Source: Nostoc linckia NIES-25
GTDB lineage: Bacteria > Cyanobacteriota > Cyanobacteriia > Cyanobacteriales > Nostocaceae
Length of the DNA: 64,000 bases
NCBI RefSeq assembly: GCF_002368035.1
Contig: NZ_AP018222.1
Span: 3,713,534-3,777,533, forward strand
Direction of reading: 5' to 3'
The notes below the pieces were generated by a model. The model saw nothing but the letters and a program-made list of their open reading frames with translations. It was not told the DNA's origin and made no database searches. A program made the position numbers and the translations under genes. Below, piece by piece: positions 16,401 through 24,224 of this stretch (positions are counted from its first letter, which is position 1; every line of letters begins with the position of its first letter).

Positions 16401-17585
16401 TTGAATTATTTAGTCCTGTTTTCTTCTGTAGTTGGTTTCTACGGAAATGTGGGACAATCTGATTATGCGATCGCTAATGAAATTCTCAACAAATCAGCCC
16501 ACCTTTTCAAACTTAATTATCCCCATTGCCATGTCGTAGCAATTAATTGGGGCCCCTGGGATAGCGGTATGGTTTCTCCAGAATTAAAGCAAGCTTTTGC
16601 TGAACGGAATATCGAGACTATTCCGATTCAAATTGGCACAAAAATGTTAGCAGAGGAATTAGCTAGTGCCAATCAAGAAAGCGTGCAAGTTGTGATTGGT
16701 AGTCCTTTGGTATATATCCCCGATAAATTATCAAATGGGTTGAAAAGTTTTCGTATCCACAGACATCTAAAATTAGCAACAAATCCATTTTTACAAGACC
16801 ACGTAATTGCCGGTTATCCAGTTTTACCAGCCACTTGTGGACTATTATGGATTGCTAATACCTGCGAACAACTTTATCCTGGTTACAAAGCCTTCAGTTG
16901 CACAAACTATAAAGTGTTGAAGGGACTAATTTTCGATGAAAATTTGCCTAATGAATATACTTTAGACTTGCAAGAAATTGCTAAAAATGGTATCTCTGAA
17001 ATAGACTTTGATGCCAAAATCTGGAGTAAAACCCCCGAAGGAAAAATTCGTTATCATTTCAGTAGCCAAATGAAACTAAAGCGGGAAACTCCTGAGGCTC
17101 CAGTACACGAATTTATCAACTTAAGCCAGGATAATAAAATCACCGCTACCGCTTCATCACTTTATCAAAATGGGGCAACTACTTTATTTCACGGAGCTAC
17201 TTTTCAAGGCGTCAAATCCATCTTAAATGCCAATCTGGACAAGATTACCATAGAATGCTATTTGCCAGAGCCTAAAGAAAAACAACAAGGACAATTCCCA
17301 GTCCAAACGTTTAATCCCTACATTACAGATGTGCAGATTCATGCATTCTGGATTTGGTCGCAATACTTTCATCAAGTAGCTTGTTTACCTTCAGAAATCA
17401 CAATCTTTGAACAATTTCTCCCTGTCCCATTTGGCGAAACATTTTATGTTTCCTGTCATATCAAATCCAAGACAGAATCGAGTTTACTTGTTGATGTCAT
17501 CGCCCATAATCAACAAGGAAAAATATATACCAGAATGCTAGGAGCCAAAGGAACTATTTTGCCCAAGCAACTAGATGAAATTTAA
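10434..17585 (+). CDS. HglE/PfaA-like iterative type I polyketide synthase, KS-AT-ACP-ACP-KR-DH
   Basis: This 2383-residue synthase has the following domains. KS at about 40-480, with Cys252 in DAACASS, His387 in HGTGT and His427 in GHT. AT at about 620-920, with Ser723 in GHSFGE. A Gln/His-rich linker with two related helices (about 1103-1153 and 1171-1215). ACP1 with Ser1364 in LGIDSIKR. ACP2 with Ala1480 where the serine should be (LGIDAVKL). KR at about 1820-2090, with nucleotide loop SGGAKG, Ser1998 and Tyr2011 spaced S-x12-Y. A hotdog DH-like domain opening with H2123 in HVIAGYPVLP. This order is that of PUFA synthase PfaA and heterocyst glycolipid HglE. It should extend an acyl chain with malonyl units, reducing and dehydrating each step, together with the next two genes. 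ATG 10434 was preferred to an upstream TTG. Dispersed G-rich repeats are embedded in two linkers. Confidence 0.9.
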   Translation: MSASRIEAVLAQLQEEVSNCEQAVLKLIQGKKIMVENLALNTKISTQRQQVDIAIIGMASIFPQSHNLQEYWEKIIHKVDCITDVPPSRWSIDEYYDSNPRTPDKTYCKRGGFIPDVNFNPMEFGLPPNILEVTDISQLLGLIVAKAAMEDAGYGESRQFNHQATGVILGVALGRQLGVPLTARMQYPVWEKALKSSGLSDEDTQKIIEKIKSAYVQWEENAFPGMLANVVSGRIANRLDFGGTNCVVDAACASSLGALKMAISELVEHRADMMLTGGVDTDNSILAYMCFSKTPAVSPSQNVKPFDAESDGMMLGEGVGMLVLKRLVDAERDGDRIYAVIKGIGTSSDGRYKSIYAPRPEGQVRALRRAYEDAGFSPASVGLIEAHGTGTMAGDPAEFSSIKEVFGENNPKKQYIALGTVKSQIGHTKAAAGAASLIKTALALHHKVLPPTINVTKPHPKLDIENSPFYLNTETRPWIASDDEPRRAGVSSFGFGGTNYHVILEEYKTQQNRPYRLHKSAQSVLLFAPTPEELLSRCQAIKNQLQSETGEQHYAELIAASQSLEIPVANARLGFIADSLTQAGNLLQTSIELLKNKLQVESWEHPQGIYYRKTGIVTQGKVVALFSGQGSQYLEMGRELTINFPSLGQTYSEIDRLLAADNLQPVSEVVFPAPVFDLDGKTAQMKLLQKTEYAQPAIGAFSVGLYKILQQTGFKPDFVAGHSFGELTALWAAGVLSEEDYFFLVKARGQAMATPTDPQFDAGAMLAVKGDVNQVTEIIQSFPEISIANLNSQNQMVLAGTKAKIFNVQEALKTQGFSTVLLPVSAAFHTSLVAYAQQPFAKAIEKVTFNEPQTPVYTNVTGKRYPNEAQVIQKVLKEHLKSQVLFKQQIENIYAEGGYCFVEFGPRSVLTNLVKDILSDRPHLAVALNPSHLKDSDRSLKEAVIQLRVAGLPLQNLDPYQLEQKIPEVSPNKVLNVRLNSTNYVSEKTKQSFEKAMQNGHQVKFTATNGNTPHSPISSQTTENVAVNHQSSVTNGNNHNSVNYQSSVTNGNNHNSVTYNPPQTTEKVTVNGGVKSVQNGQSEQLDLKSLQTSGELPLNYLTAIDNLEYSLIEFHRHQHDILQIHEQSLKHQTEYTKTFFQLMEQQHGLWGNSKFSESPIATQQQIISSSERSIMRFHDHQGESLRIHEQYLNYQQEYTNDLFQLLQRHYQLPTSKNTIQQSLIAPVNYQDSPTVPLSKEDNLILNNASVVVPSNGFASKTEPVLTNGNGTSNGANHQAIAVLDIAPPIENQTATQISAPPVGDITPPKENQTAIATVTPAAPVVIDQDTLSQTLLNVVSDKTGYPTEMLELTMDIEADLGIDSIKRVEILGALLELYPDLPRPNPEEVGQLRTLAQIAEYMAKIASEISDGVASVIEADTQSKGDEDGKKGRREEAPSIDSADPELTKNFLNVVSDRTGYSTTMLDLSMDMETDLGIDAVKLVEIQGALSELYPNLPKLNVETLVQVPTLGEVLGYIQEGLGTGENEGDGEMGRWGDEERNSPHHPTTPSPHTPNAQSQILRSPVRLKYLPEPDVLDFTLPDEHIALLTDDGSLTTAKLAEILYKRGWKIVVLSFPQSLIAQQLPLAEGISRVVLADLTEEHLQEQLTAIATNYGQIAAFIHLNPSNHDDSSDGVRYLESEKAILRHVFLIAKYLKEPLNHAATQGRSCFVTVARLDGEFGLGQKTNFGAIGAGLFGLTKTLNQEWESVFCRAIDLSPDLDPQTSAQHILAELHDPNLLVVEAGYSQQGRGTLVQGLGTGDWGLGTGKEFSPMPNTQSVFLVSGGAKGITAQCAIELAQRYQCKFILLGRSAADAEPVWAEGYLSEADLKKQIMEDFLARGEKPTPAMVQKKFNAISSSREIAATLQAIEQAGGQAEYLSVDVTDGLSVSEQVASVVERFGAITGIIHGAGNLADKRIEKKSLQDFETVYAAKVKGLENLLRCVLPNQLNYLVLFSSVVGFYGNVGQSDYAIANEILNKSAHLFKLNYPHCHVVAINWGPWDSGMVSPELKQAFAERNIETIPIQIGTKMLAEELASANQESVQVVIGSPLVYIPDKLSNGLKSFRIHRHLKLATNPFLQDHVIAGYPVLPATCGLLWIANTCEQLYPGYKAFSCTNYKVLKGLIFDENLPNEYTLDLQEIAKNGISEIDFDAKIWSKTPEGKIRYHFSSQMKLKRETPEAPVHEFINLSQDNKITATASSLYQNGATTLFHGATFQGVKSILNANLDKITIECYLPEPKEKQQGQFPVQTFNPYITDVQIHAFWIWSQYFHQVACLPSEITIFEQFLPVPFGETFYVSCHIKSKTESSLLVDVIAHNQQGKIYTRMLGAKGTILPKQLDEI
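13521..13610 (+). repeat. 45-bp tandem duplication in the PKS linker
   Basis: Two units (13521-13565 and 13566-13610), each encoding QSSVTNGNNHNSV plus two residues, lie between AT and the helical linker. The DNA units differ at only a few positions, so the duplication is recent. Confidence 0.8.
14995..15100. repeat. In-frame dispersed repeats between ACP2 and KR
   Basis: GGGACTGGGGACTGGGG then GAGATGGGGAGATGGGG units, followed by a C-rich stretch, are read through in frame as a Gly/Trp/Glu then Pro/His/Ser linker. The sequence belongs to the same dispersed family as the intergenic copies at 2404 and 55138. Confidence 0.75.
15821..15857. repeat. GGGGACT heptamer array inside the PKS gene
   Basis: GGGACT followed by four further GGGGACT-type heptamers, translated as alternating Gly-Leu-Gly-Thr-Gly-Asp-Trp just ahead of the KR nucleotide-binding strand. 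A 7-bp unit in a coding frame is prone to frameshift slippage. Confidence 0.8.
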
Positions 17586-17697
17586 ATAGAATCTGCAATT
17601 AAAAACGGACGTTGCTGAATCTTTCTCCATTTGAGTGATATTTTACCCGATTCAGCAACACCAAAAAATCTATTAAATCAGCTTGAGGAGATAGGTG

Positions 17698-20600
17698 ATG
17701 GAAGAATTTGCAAAAAATAAAACTCCTAAAATAGCAATTGTAGGAATGGATTGCTATCTAGGCGGCGGTTGCAAGGGATTAGATACCTTTGAACGCAGTA
17801 TTTATGAAGGAACTCAGCATTTTATTTCCATACCTCCTCAGCGATGGCAAGGAATACAAACAGAAGAACAGTTGCTAAAAAACTCCGATTCTCATCGAGA
17901 TTTAGCACCATTAGGCGCATACATCAAAGATTTTGAAATTGATACTTTACGTTTAGGAATCCCGCCAGAAGAAGTAGAAAATTTCGATCCTCAAGATTTG
18001 TTGATGCTTGAAGTAGTCGATCGCACTTTGAGAGATGCTGCACTTCCTCAAGGAACAAGAATAGCAATTATTCTTGTGACTGCTACAGAATTGGATTTAA
18101 ATCAACTTCCCCAAACAGATATTAAAAAATACAGTGAATATCCAAGCTACATTGAAAACAATCTGGCTAATTATATTTCCAAATTGTGGAATTTTGCTGG
18201 CCCTGCGTTTACATTAAGTGCTACAGAAAACTCTGTTTTCAAAGCCTTAGAACTTGGACAAAAACTACTCGCAATTAGAGAAGTAGACGCTGTTTTAGTT
18301 GGTGCAGTTGAGCTTGTTGGGGATGGCGCTAGTGTTTTATTAAAAAACCAAATCACAAAAGTCAACACGGGCGTAAACACTCTCGGTTACGATGAAAATG
18401 TTAATGGCTGGATAGTAGGCGAAGGTGCAGCGGCTGTAGTCTTGAAACTCCACGAAACAGCAAAACAAGAAAACGATCGCATCTATGCAACAATTGACGC
18501 CCTAAGTCTCCTAGAAAATTCCATAAATCCCATTCCCCAGTCCCCAGTCCCCAGTCCCCATTCCCCATTCTCCACTCCCCAAGAAGCAGTAACACAAGCT
18601 TGTCACTTAGCTTTTGAGCTTGCAAATATCAAATCAAGAGAGATTAATTATTTAGAAGTTGTTGGTAGTGGAATTCCACAGCAAGATGAGTTAGAAATTC
18701 AAGGTTTGATTGAAGCATATCGCACATCCGAAGTCAATTTAAGTTGTGCAATTGGTAGCGTCAAAGCGAATATTGGTCACACCTATGCGGTATCGGGAAT
18801 AGTTAGTTTAGTGAAAACAGCATTGTGTTTATATCACCGCTATATTCCCGCAGTTCCCAACTGGTCTAAACCTAAAATGCCAGAGGTTTGGCAAGGTAGT
18901 CCTTTTTATGTTGCTACTGAATCAAAACCTTGGTTTCTAGAAAAAGGAAGTATTAAAAGAATAGCTGCCATTAATGGGATAGAGGAAGACGGGAGTTACG
19001 CACATTTAATTTTGTCTGAGGAAGTAAGCCACAAGCATTATAGCAGCAAATATTTAGAGCAAATGCCTTATTATTTATTTGCGATCGCTGCTAACGACCA
19101 ATCGAGTTTATTAGAACAAATCCGCAATCTTCAGGAAACTATTCAAAATTCTTCTTCCCTATCTACTGCTGCTAGCCAGACTTTTGCGACTTTTCAGCAG
19201 CGTCAACAGGCTACTTATGCTGTAGCAATTCTCGGACACAATCAAGATGAATTGCAGCGAGAAATTCAGCATTCTCTAAAAGGTGTTGCTAATGCTTTCG
19301 AGACAGGGAAAGATTGGCAAACTCCTTTAGGTAGCTATTTCACAGCAAAACCACTCGGACAAAAAGGTAAAATCGCTTTCGTTTATCCAGGTGCTTATAG
19401 TGCTTATCTTGGACTAGGCAGAAATCTGTTTCGTTTGTTTCCTCAACTTTATGATGACCCGCTTATCGGTAGCGTTTATAAACGTGTAGCCAACGTAGAA
19501 AGGCTTATTTATCCTCGAAGTTTAGAAAGATTAACCAATAGGCAATTAGAAGTTCTTGAAAAGCAATTCCTTGATGATTCAGTAGCAGTATTGGAATCAG
19601 AAATGGGCTGTGCTGGAATGATGACAGCAATTTTAAAAAATTATTTTCAAGTAAAAGCTCAATGTGCTTTTGGTTATAGTCTGGGCGAAATTAGTATGAT
19701 GTTAGCTCAAGGTGTCTGGACTCAGTTTCAAGAAGGTAGTGAAGGCTTTAATTCATCATCTCTATTGAAGACAAGGCTATCTGGCCCGAAAAATGCTGTG
19801 CGGGAGTATTGGGGGTTATCTCAAGCAGAAGATGATAAACATGAAAATTTTTGGCGTAACTATATTGTTATGTGTCCGGTATCTCGTGTAAGAGAAGCAA
19901 TTAAACAGGAAAAGCGAGTTTATTTGCCTTTAATTAATACTACAGAAGAAGTGGCGATCGCTGGTGATATCCAAGCGTGTCAGCGGGTAATTACCAATCT
20001 CAATTGTGATGCTTTTTCTGCTCCCTTTACCCATGTTATTCACTGCGAACCAATGTGTTCTGAGTACGATGAACTTGTGAGATTAAATACATTACCTACC
20101 CAAAACGTACCAGAAACAATCTTTTATTCCGCAGCCGAGTATAAACCGATTAAACTAGACAGCCATTCTATTGCTCACAACATTGCTAAAAACCTCTGTC
20201 AACAGCTTAATTTTCCTCAGTTGATTAACCGCGTTTATAAAGATGGTTTCAACATATTTATTGAAGTAGGCGCAGGTAGTAACTGTTCTAGATGGATTGA
20301 TAAAGTCCTCAACCAAAAAGAACACATTACAGTAACGCTTAATAAAAGAGGTGTAGACGATTGTACTTCTTTTATTAAGGCTTTAGCAAAACTCGTGAGT
20401 TATAGAGTTCATCTAGATTTATCACCACTATATCCTCCATTAGAAAAAACTTTCCCCAACACACAGTCTAAAATTACAAATATAGCTTTAGACAGCAATA
20501 AGAGTAAGCACACATATTTGAAAAAGAACAATCAAAAAATTGTTCAAGATATAGATTTACATCCCGCTATGAATGTGAAACAACACGAATATACACTACC

Positions 20601-21018
20601 AGAGTTAAAGGAATTGATACCAATGAATACTTATTCTACAGAAACTCCTGTCAAAAGTGCTGAAAATTTCTCTCATAAACTAGAGAATTTCTTAGAACCA
20701 GTTAACCTCCCAAATAGCAACCAACCTACTCAGTTGTTGCTAAAAGAACGCAATTTGCAAACTGTAGAAAAATCACAAGCTAACGAAACTCAGACTACAG
20801 AAGAAGAAAATCATCAATACAATTTAAGCACTTACAGCATTGCTGATAAATCCCAATTATTGAACTTTCGCAGCCTTGTTTATCAAAAACTAAGTGAGAA
20901 TGCTTCCCAGATGACCAAAGCCCATGTTGTTTTTTTACAAACGCGACAGGATTCGCTCAAACAAATCAGCGCCATGATTCAATTGCAAATAGCTTGCTAT
21001 CAAAAATTATTTGAATAA
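17698..21018 (+). CDS. PfaB/HglC-like protein: KS-like (chain-length-factor type) plus acyltransferase
   Basis: This 1106-residue partner synthase has an N-terminal ketosynthase fold (about 10-440) without the nucleophile. Where the first synthase has DAACASS this one reads SATENSV, so the Cys is Glu177. The HGTGT motif is replaced by VGSGIPQQD, while NIGHTYAVSG is kept. Loss of Cys with a polar substitute is the mark of chain-length-factor-type subunits. An acyltransferase follows at about 560-870, with GYSLGE (Ser661) in place of GHSxGE. The tail is low in order and ends with FLQTRQDSLKQISAMIQLQ, a helix resembling the two linker helices of the first synthase. It probably heterodimerises with that KS and sets chain length or loads acyl groups. 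GAGGAG at 17685-17690 supports ATG 17698 over the overlapping GTG. The gap to the first gene is 112 bp. Confidence 0.85.
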   Translation: MEEFAKNKTPKIAIVGMDCYLGGGCKGLDTFERSIYEGTQHFISIPPQRWQGIQTEEQLLKNSDSHRDLAPLGAYIKDFEIDTLRLGIPPEEVENFDPQDLLMLEVVDRTLRDAALPQGTRIAIILVTATELDLNQLPQTDIKKYSEYPSYIENNLANYISKLWNFAGPAFTLSATENSVFKALELGQKLLAIREVDAVLVGAVELVGDGASVLLKNQITKVNTGVNTLGYDENVNGWIVGEGAAAVVLKLHETAKQENDRIYATIDALSLLENSINPIPQSPVPSPHSPFSTPQEAVTQACHLAFELANIKSREINYLEVVGSGIPQQDELEIQGLIEAYRTSEVNLSCAIGSVKANIGHTYAVSGIVSLVKTALCLYHRYIPAVPNWSKPKMPEVWQGSPFYVATESKPWFLEKGSIKRIAAINGIEEDGSYAHLILSEEVSHKHYSSKYLEQMPYYLFAIAANDQSSLLEQIRNLQETIQNSSSLSTAASQTFATFQQRQQATYAVAILGHNQDELQREIQHSLKGVANAFETGKDWQTPLGSYFTAKPLGQKGKIAFVYPGAYSAYLGLGRNLFRLFPQLYDDPLIGSVYKRVANVERLIYPRSLERLTNRQLEVLEKQFLDDSVAVLESEMGCAGMMTAILKNYFQVKAQCAFGYSLGEISMMLAQGVWTQFQEGSEGFNSSSLLKTRLSGPKNAVREYWGLSQAEDDKHENFWRNYIVMCPVSRVREAIKQEKRVYLPLINTTEEVAIAGDIQACQRVITNLNCDAFSAPFTHVIHCEPMCSEYDELVRLNTLPTQNVPETIFYSAAEYKPIKLDSHSIAHNIAKNLCQQLNFPQLINRVYKDGFNIFIEVGAGSNCSRWIDKVLNQKEHITVTLNKRGVDDCTSFIKALAKLVSYRVHLDLSPLYPPLEKTFPNTQSKITNIALDSNKSKHTYLKKNNQKIVQDIDLHPAMNVKQHEYTLPELKELIPMNTYSTETPVKSAENFSHKLENFLEPVNLPNSNQPTQLLLKERNLQTVEKSQANETQTTEEENHQYNLSTYSIADKSQLLNFRSLVYQKLSENASQMTKAHVVFLQTRQDSLKQISAMIQLQIACYQKLFE
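18530..18582. repeat. In-frame CCCCAGT repeat in the second synthase
   Basis: CCCCAGTCCCCAGTCCCC and related CCATTCCCC units are read in frame as a Pro/Ser/Gln-rich loop inside the KS-like domain (about residue 280-298). Same dispersed family as 2404-2431. Confidence 0.75.
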
Positions 21019-21069
21019 TAAGATTTGCATAATTTTATTCAGCCACATTACATAAATAGAGGCTAAAAC

Positions 21070-22731
21070 ATGATTGGTACTAACAATACATTAAATAAAA
21101 ATGGTAATTATCTCAAAATCTCAGAATCTCCTCATCCCCATAATCAAATTTGGCAGGGAATTTTAGATTCTGTTTCATTTCATGAAACAGGCATAAAATC
21201 TAAGTTGCTAAATTTAGATAAACCTTGTTATATTATTAGAGTTGAAGGAAGAATTGGTGCAACTAACGAAGGTCGTTTATATCCTTACAATCAAGAAAAA
21301 ACTGAAAAAGCAGAAATAATAATAGCTGTTCCACCAATATCGACTCAACAGTTAGGCGATTCAAATTTTCTCAACTTTCATGGTGTAAAATATGCTTATG
21401 CCACGGGAGCAATGGCTCAAGGTATTGCTTCCGAAGAACTGGTAATTGCTCTTGGTAAAGAGAAAATCTTGAGTTCATTTGGGGCTGGTGGCTTGTCTCC
21501 TACTCGCGTCGAAGCAGCCATTAATCGTATTCAACAAGCTTTACCCCAAGGGCCTTATGCTTTTAACTTACTCCACAGTCCGAGTGAACCTGCTATTGAA
21601 CGCGGTGTAGTTGATTTGTATCTTAAATATCAAGTAAGAACAATAGAAGCTTCTGCGTTTTTAGATTTGAGCGACAACATCATCTATTACCGGGCTGCTG
21701 GACTTGGTTTGAATGCAGCTAATCAAATCGAAATCAAAAATAAAATCATTGCCAAAATTTCTCGCACAGAAGTTGCGACTAAATTTCTTCAACCTGCTCC
21801 CACAAAAGTTTTAAAAAAATTAGTCGAGCAAGGTCTAATCACTGAATTACAAGCAACCCTAGCCCAAAAAATTCCTGTAGCTGATGATATTACAGTAGAA
21901 GCCGATTCTGGCGGTCATACAGATAATCGTCCTCTGGTTTGTTTGTTACCTTCTATCTTGGAATTGAGAGATGAAATTCAAAACAAATATTGTTATGAAA
22001 AACCAGTTAGAGTTGGAGTTGCAGGGGGAATTGCTACACCAAAATCAGCCTTAGCTGCCTTTATGATGGGGGCTGCTTATGTTGTGACTGGTTCAATTAA
22101 TCAGTCTTGTATTGAAGCTGGAACTTCCGAACACACTAAACATTTGCTAGCTCAAGCCGAGATGGCTGATGTGATGATGGCTCCAGCAGCAGATATGTTT
22201 GAAATGGGAGTAAAACTTCAAGTTCTTAAAAGAGGAACTCTGTTTCCTTTACGAGCGCAAAAACTGTTTGAATTATACAAAAATTATGATTCAATTGAAG
22301 ATATTCCCTTAGCAGAAAGAGACAAATTAGAAAAACAAGTTTTGCGAAAAAGCTTAGAAGCAGTTTGGGAAGAAACAGTTACTTATTTGTCTCAGCGCAA
22401 TCCAGAAAAATTAACCAAAGCTATTAACAATCCCAAACTAAAAATGGCCTTGATTTTCCGTTGGTATCTTGGATTATCATCTCGTTGGTCTAATTTTGGT
22501 GAAAAAGGGAGAGAAATGGATTATCAAATTTGGTGTGGCCCCTCTATGGGTAGCTTCAACGACTGGGCTAGAGGTTCTTATTTATCTGATTCAAAAAATC
22601 GCCATGTCGTTGATGTTGCTAACCATATCATGACTGGAGCAGCGTTTTTATACCGGATTCAAAGTTTAAAAATCCAGGGTTTACAAATGCCAGCTTCCTA
22701 TAGCGAATATCGCCCAGTTTATTTTCAATAA
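21070..22731 (+). CDS. PfaD-family trans-acting enoyl reductase
   Basis: A 553-residue FMN-dependent TIM-barrel protein of the nitronate monooxygenase-like/PfaD type. Seen are FGAGGLSPTRVE near residue 140, EADSGGHTDNRPL near 277, and the flavin-phosphate segment GVAGGIATPKSALAAFMMGAAYVVTGSINQ near 316-345 (given here only as landmark pieces GVAGGI and VVTGS). PfaD supplies enoyl reduction in trans for PUFA synthases, acting on acyl-ACP intermediates. Its position right after the KS-AT-ACP-KR-DH and KS-like/AT genes means all reductive steps of full fatty-acid-type cycles are present. The gap to the second synthase is 51 bp, and the next gene starts 14 bp later, so it is operonic. Confidence 0.9.
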   Translation: MIGTNNTLNKNGNYLKISESPHPHNQIWQGILDSVSFHETGIKSKLLNLDKPCYIIRVEGRIGATNEGRLYPYNQEKTEKAEIIIAVPPISTQQLGDSNFLNFHGVKYAYATGAMAQGIASEELVIALGKEKILSSFGAGGLSPTRVEAAINRIQQALPQGPYAFNLLHSPSEPAIERGVVDLYLKYQVRTIEASAFLDLSDNIIYYRAAGLGLNAANQIEIKNKIIAKISRTEVATKFLQPAPTKVLKKLVEQGLITELQATLAQKIPVADDITVEADSGGHTDNRPLVCLLPSILELRDEIQNKYCYEKPVRVGVAGGIATPKSALAAFMMGAAYVVTGSINQSCIEAGTSEHTKHLLAQAEMADVMMAPAADMFEMGVKLQVLKRGTLFPLRAQKLFELYKNYDSIEDIPLAERDKLEKQVLRKSLEAVWEETVTYLSQRNPEKLTKAINNPKLKMALIFRWYLGLSSRWSNFGEKGREMDYQIWCGPSMGSFNDWARGSYLSDSKNRHVVDVANHIMTGAAFLYRIQSLKIQGLQMPASYSEYRPVYFQ

Positions 22732-22745
22732 AGGAGTAAAATCAC

Positions 22746-24044
22746 ATGAATACCGTACAAATAGATCGCAGAATTCCTAAGATTCAAAATAAGCTTTTTG
22801 AGCAGGCACATAGTAATGCCTTAGAATTAAAACCTATTGCTATAGCTATGAGCAAACAGGGAATTAAAGGAGAAAAGCTCTATTCTCATCCTGGGATGCT
22901 ACCTTTGCCCACACCAATTTGTGAATATCTGCTTTCTTTTAATAGTCGCCAAAAGGCAATTTTATCAGCAACCTTCTTTGCAAATTTTTATAAGTATGTT
23001 GCCAATAGTGAATATCAGTCATTGATATCCAATATGAGTATTGCTGAGAAAGTTTTTGCGCCATACTCAGACGAATTTATGATTCTTCATCAGGAAACTA
23101 ATGAAGAGATGGATCATATTTGGTCTTTTAGAACTGTATATAATATGGTCTGCCGAGACATAGGAATTCAAAGTTCGTTTGATGAGCCTAGCTTTTTCTA
23201 TGGAACTGTTGGTATAATACCCCAATCAGATTTTGAAAACTTCGATACTCGCTTTACTTTTGATGAAAGCTTGAATGTAATTTTGTCTCATCTCAAGAAG
23301 GGGAAAAGCTTTCTGAAAAACATAGTGGAAGAGACACAACAGCAAGATAAAAATTTCACATATCGAACTTTGCGGTTTATAATTGGGGATGCCATGAGAA
23401 TGCTACCCGCCGAAAAAGTTCAAGAAAGTGGCTTGGGTAGTTTGACTCTGCTGTATCGGTACATGGCTAATGTGGAATTAAAAAAAAGCGAAGCATATTT
23501 ATTTGATTCTCCAGAAGATTTTGATTATGAACCATTAGCTTTTGAATTAAATCAAGGTCATTTAACAGATGAAGCACGTCACTATACAACATCTTTTGAG
23601 TTAGGGGTAGAACTGTATAAAGTAGCTCCTCCGGAGGCTCAAGATTTCGTTAAGTATTTCCTACAAATAATTGTCGAAGACTATATTAATGCTAGTTACA
23701 CAACTTATTTGGAGAAGTTAGATCTTACTGCCCAAGGGATGTTGTTAACTGATACTAGAATCGGGCTGAATTCACTACGTATGTCTCTGCATCATCCTGA
23801 ATTAGCTGATAAGCAGGTAGATGTCAGGCAACTAGTTGATTCTTGGAGAAATATAAGCTCAAAGTGGCGAAATATCATCGGTTACATGGAGCAAAAGAGT
23901 TGGCAATACAAATCTCAGCAACTAGAGCGTTTGATTAAAGAACTGGGATTAGAATTAAATACAACTAAGTTGGGTAATCGCTATGAGCGTTATCAGGATG
24001 CTCTAGCGATTAAAGAGATTTTCAAGATTATTGAAGTTGCCTAA
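22746..24044 (+). CDS. AurF-like diiron oxygenase
   Basis: This 432-residue helical protein carries ferritin-like diiron ligands. The first set is E117/E121 with H124 (EEMDH, an ExxH) and a candidate Glu in VANSEYQ at residue 89. The second is Glu in NVELKKSE near 244-249, then H272-x3-E276-x2-H279 (HLTDEARH). The HxxxExxH group is the signature of the AurF p-aminobenzoate N-oxygenase family, whose members oxidise amines to nitro or hydroxylamine groups and in some cases hydroxylate carbon. Substrate is unknown. As a tailoring oxygenase next to a PKS it may act on an acyl-ACP chain. AAAGGAG seven bases before the ATG is a strong ribosome site. A ferredoxin gene follows 180 bp later and could deliver electrons. 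Confidence 0.82.
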   Translation: MNTVQIDRRIPKIQNKLFEQAHSNALELKPIAIAMSKQGIKGEKLYSHPGMLPLPTPICEYLLSFNSRQKAILSATFFANFYKYVANSEYQSLISNMSIAEKVFAPYSDEFMILHQETNEEMDHIWSFRTVYNMVCRDIGIQSSFDEPSFFYGTVGIIPQSDFENFDTRFTFDESLNVILSHLKKGKSFLKNIVEETQQQDKNFTYRTLRFIIGDAMRMLPAEKVQESGLGSLTLLYRYMANVELKKSEAYLFDSPEDFDYEPLAFELNQGHLTDEARHYTTSFELGVELYKVAPPEAQDFVKYFLQIIVEDYINASYTTYLEKLDLTAQGMLLTDTRIGLNSLRMSLHHPELADKQVDVRQLVDSWRNISSKWRNIIGYMEQKSWQYKSQQLERLIKELGLELNTTKLGNRYERYQDALAIKEIFKIIEVA

Positions 24045-24059
24045 TAGTTGTCAGAATTC

Positions 24060-24095
24060 AGGAGTCAGAATTCGGAAGTCAGAATTATGAAAGCA
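24060..24095. repeat. AGAATTC/AGTCAGAATT dispersed repeat
   Basis: CAGAATTCAGGAGTCAGAATTC and variants repeat here, with related copies at about 8350, 39610, 46914, 51665 and 60030. Short, non-coding, in gaps between genes. Confidence 0.6.
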
Positions 24096-24224
24096 TCAAA
24101 ATAACATTTGGTGAACTAATATGCCAATAATAGATTACTGAAAAATTCTGATTGTTTACTACTAAATGCTTGGGGTATTAGCTACATCTGTTCACTTTTT
24201 TTCAAAATCAGGGTGAATCTAGCA

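Noticed and set aside
10434..24044. Calling this the canonical heterocyst glycolipid (hgl) locus
   Set aside because: The domain order is HglE-like, but AurF-like, ferredoxin, condensation-type and PvdE-type genes are not part of the hgl set I know; kept as HglE/PfaA-like.
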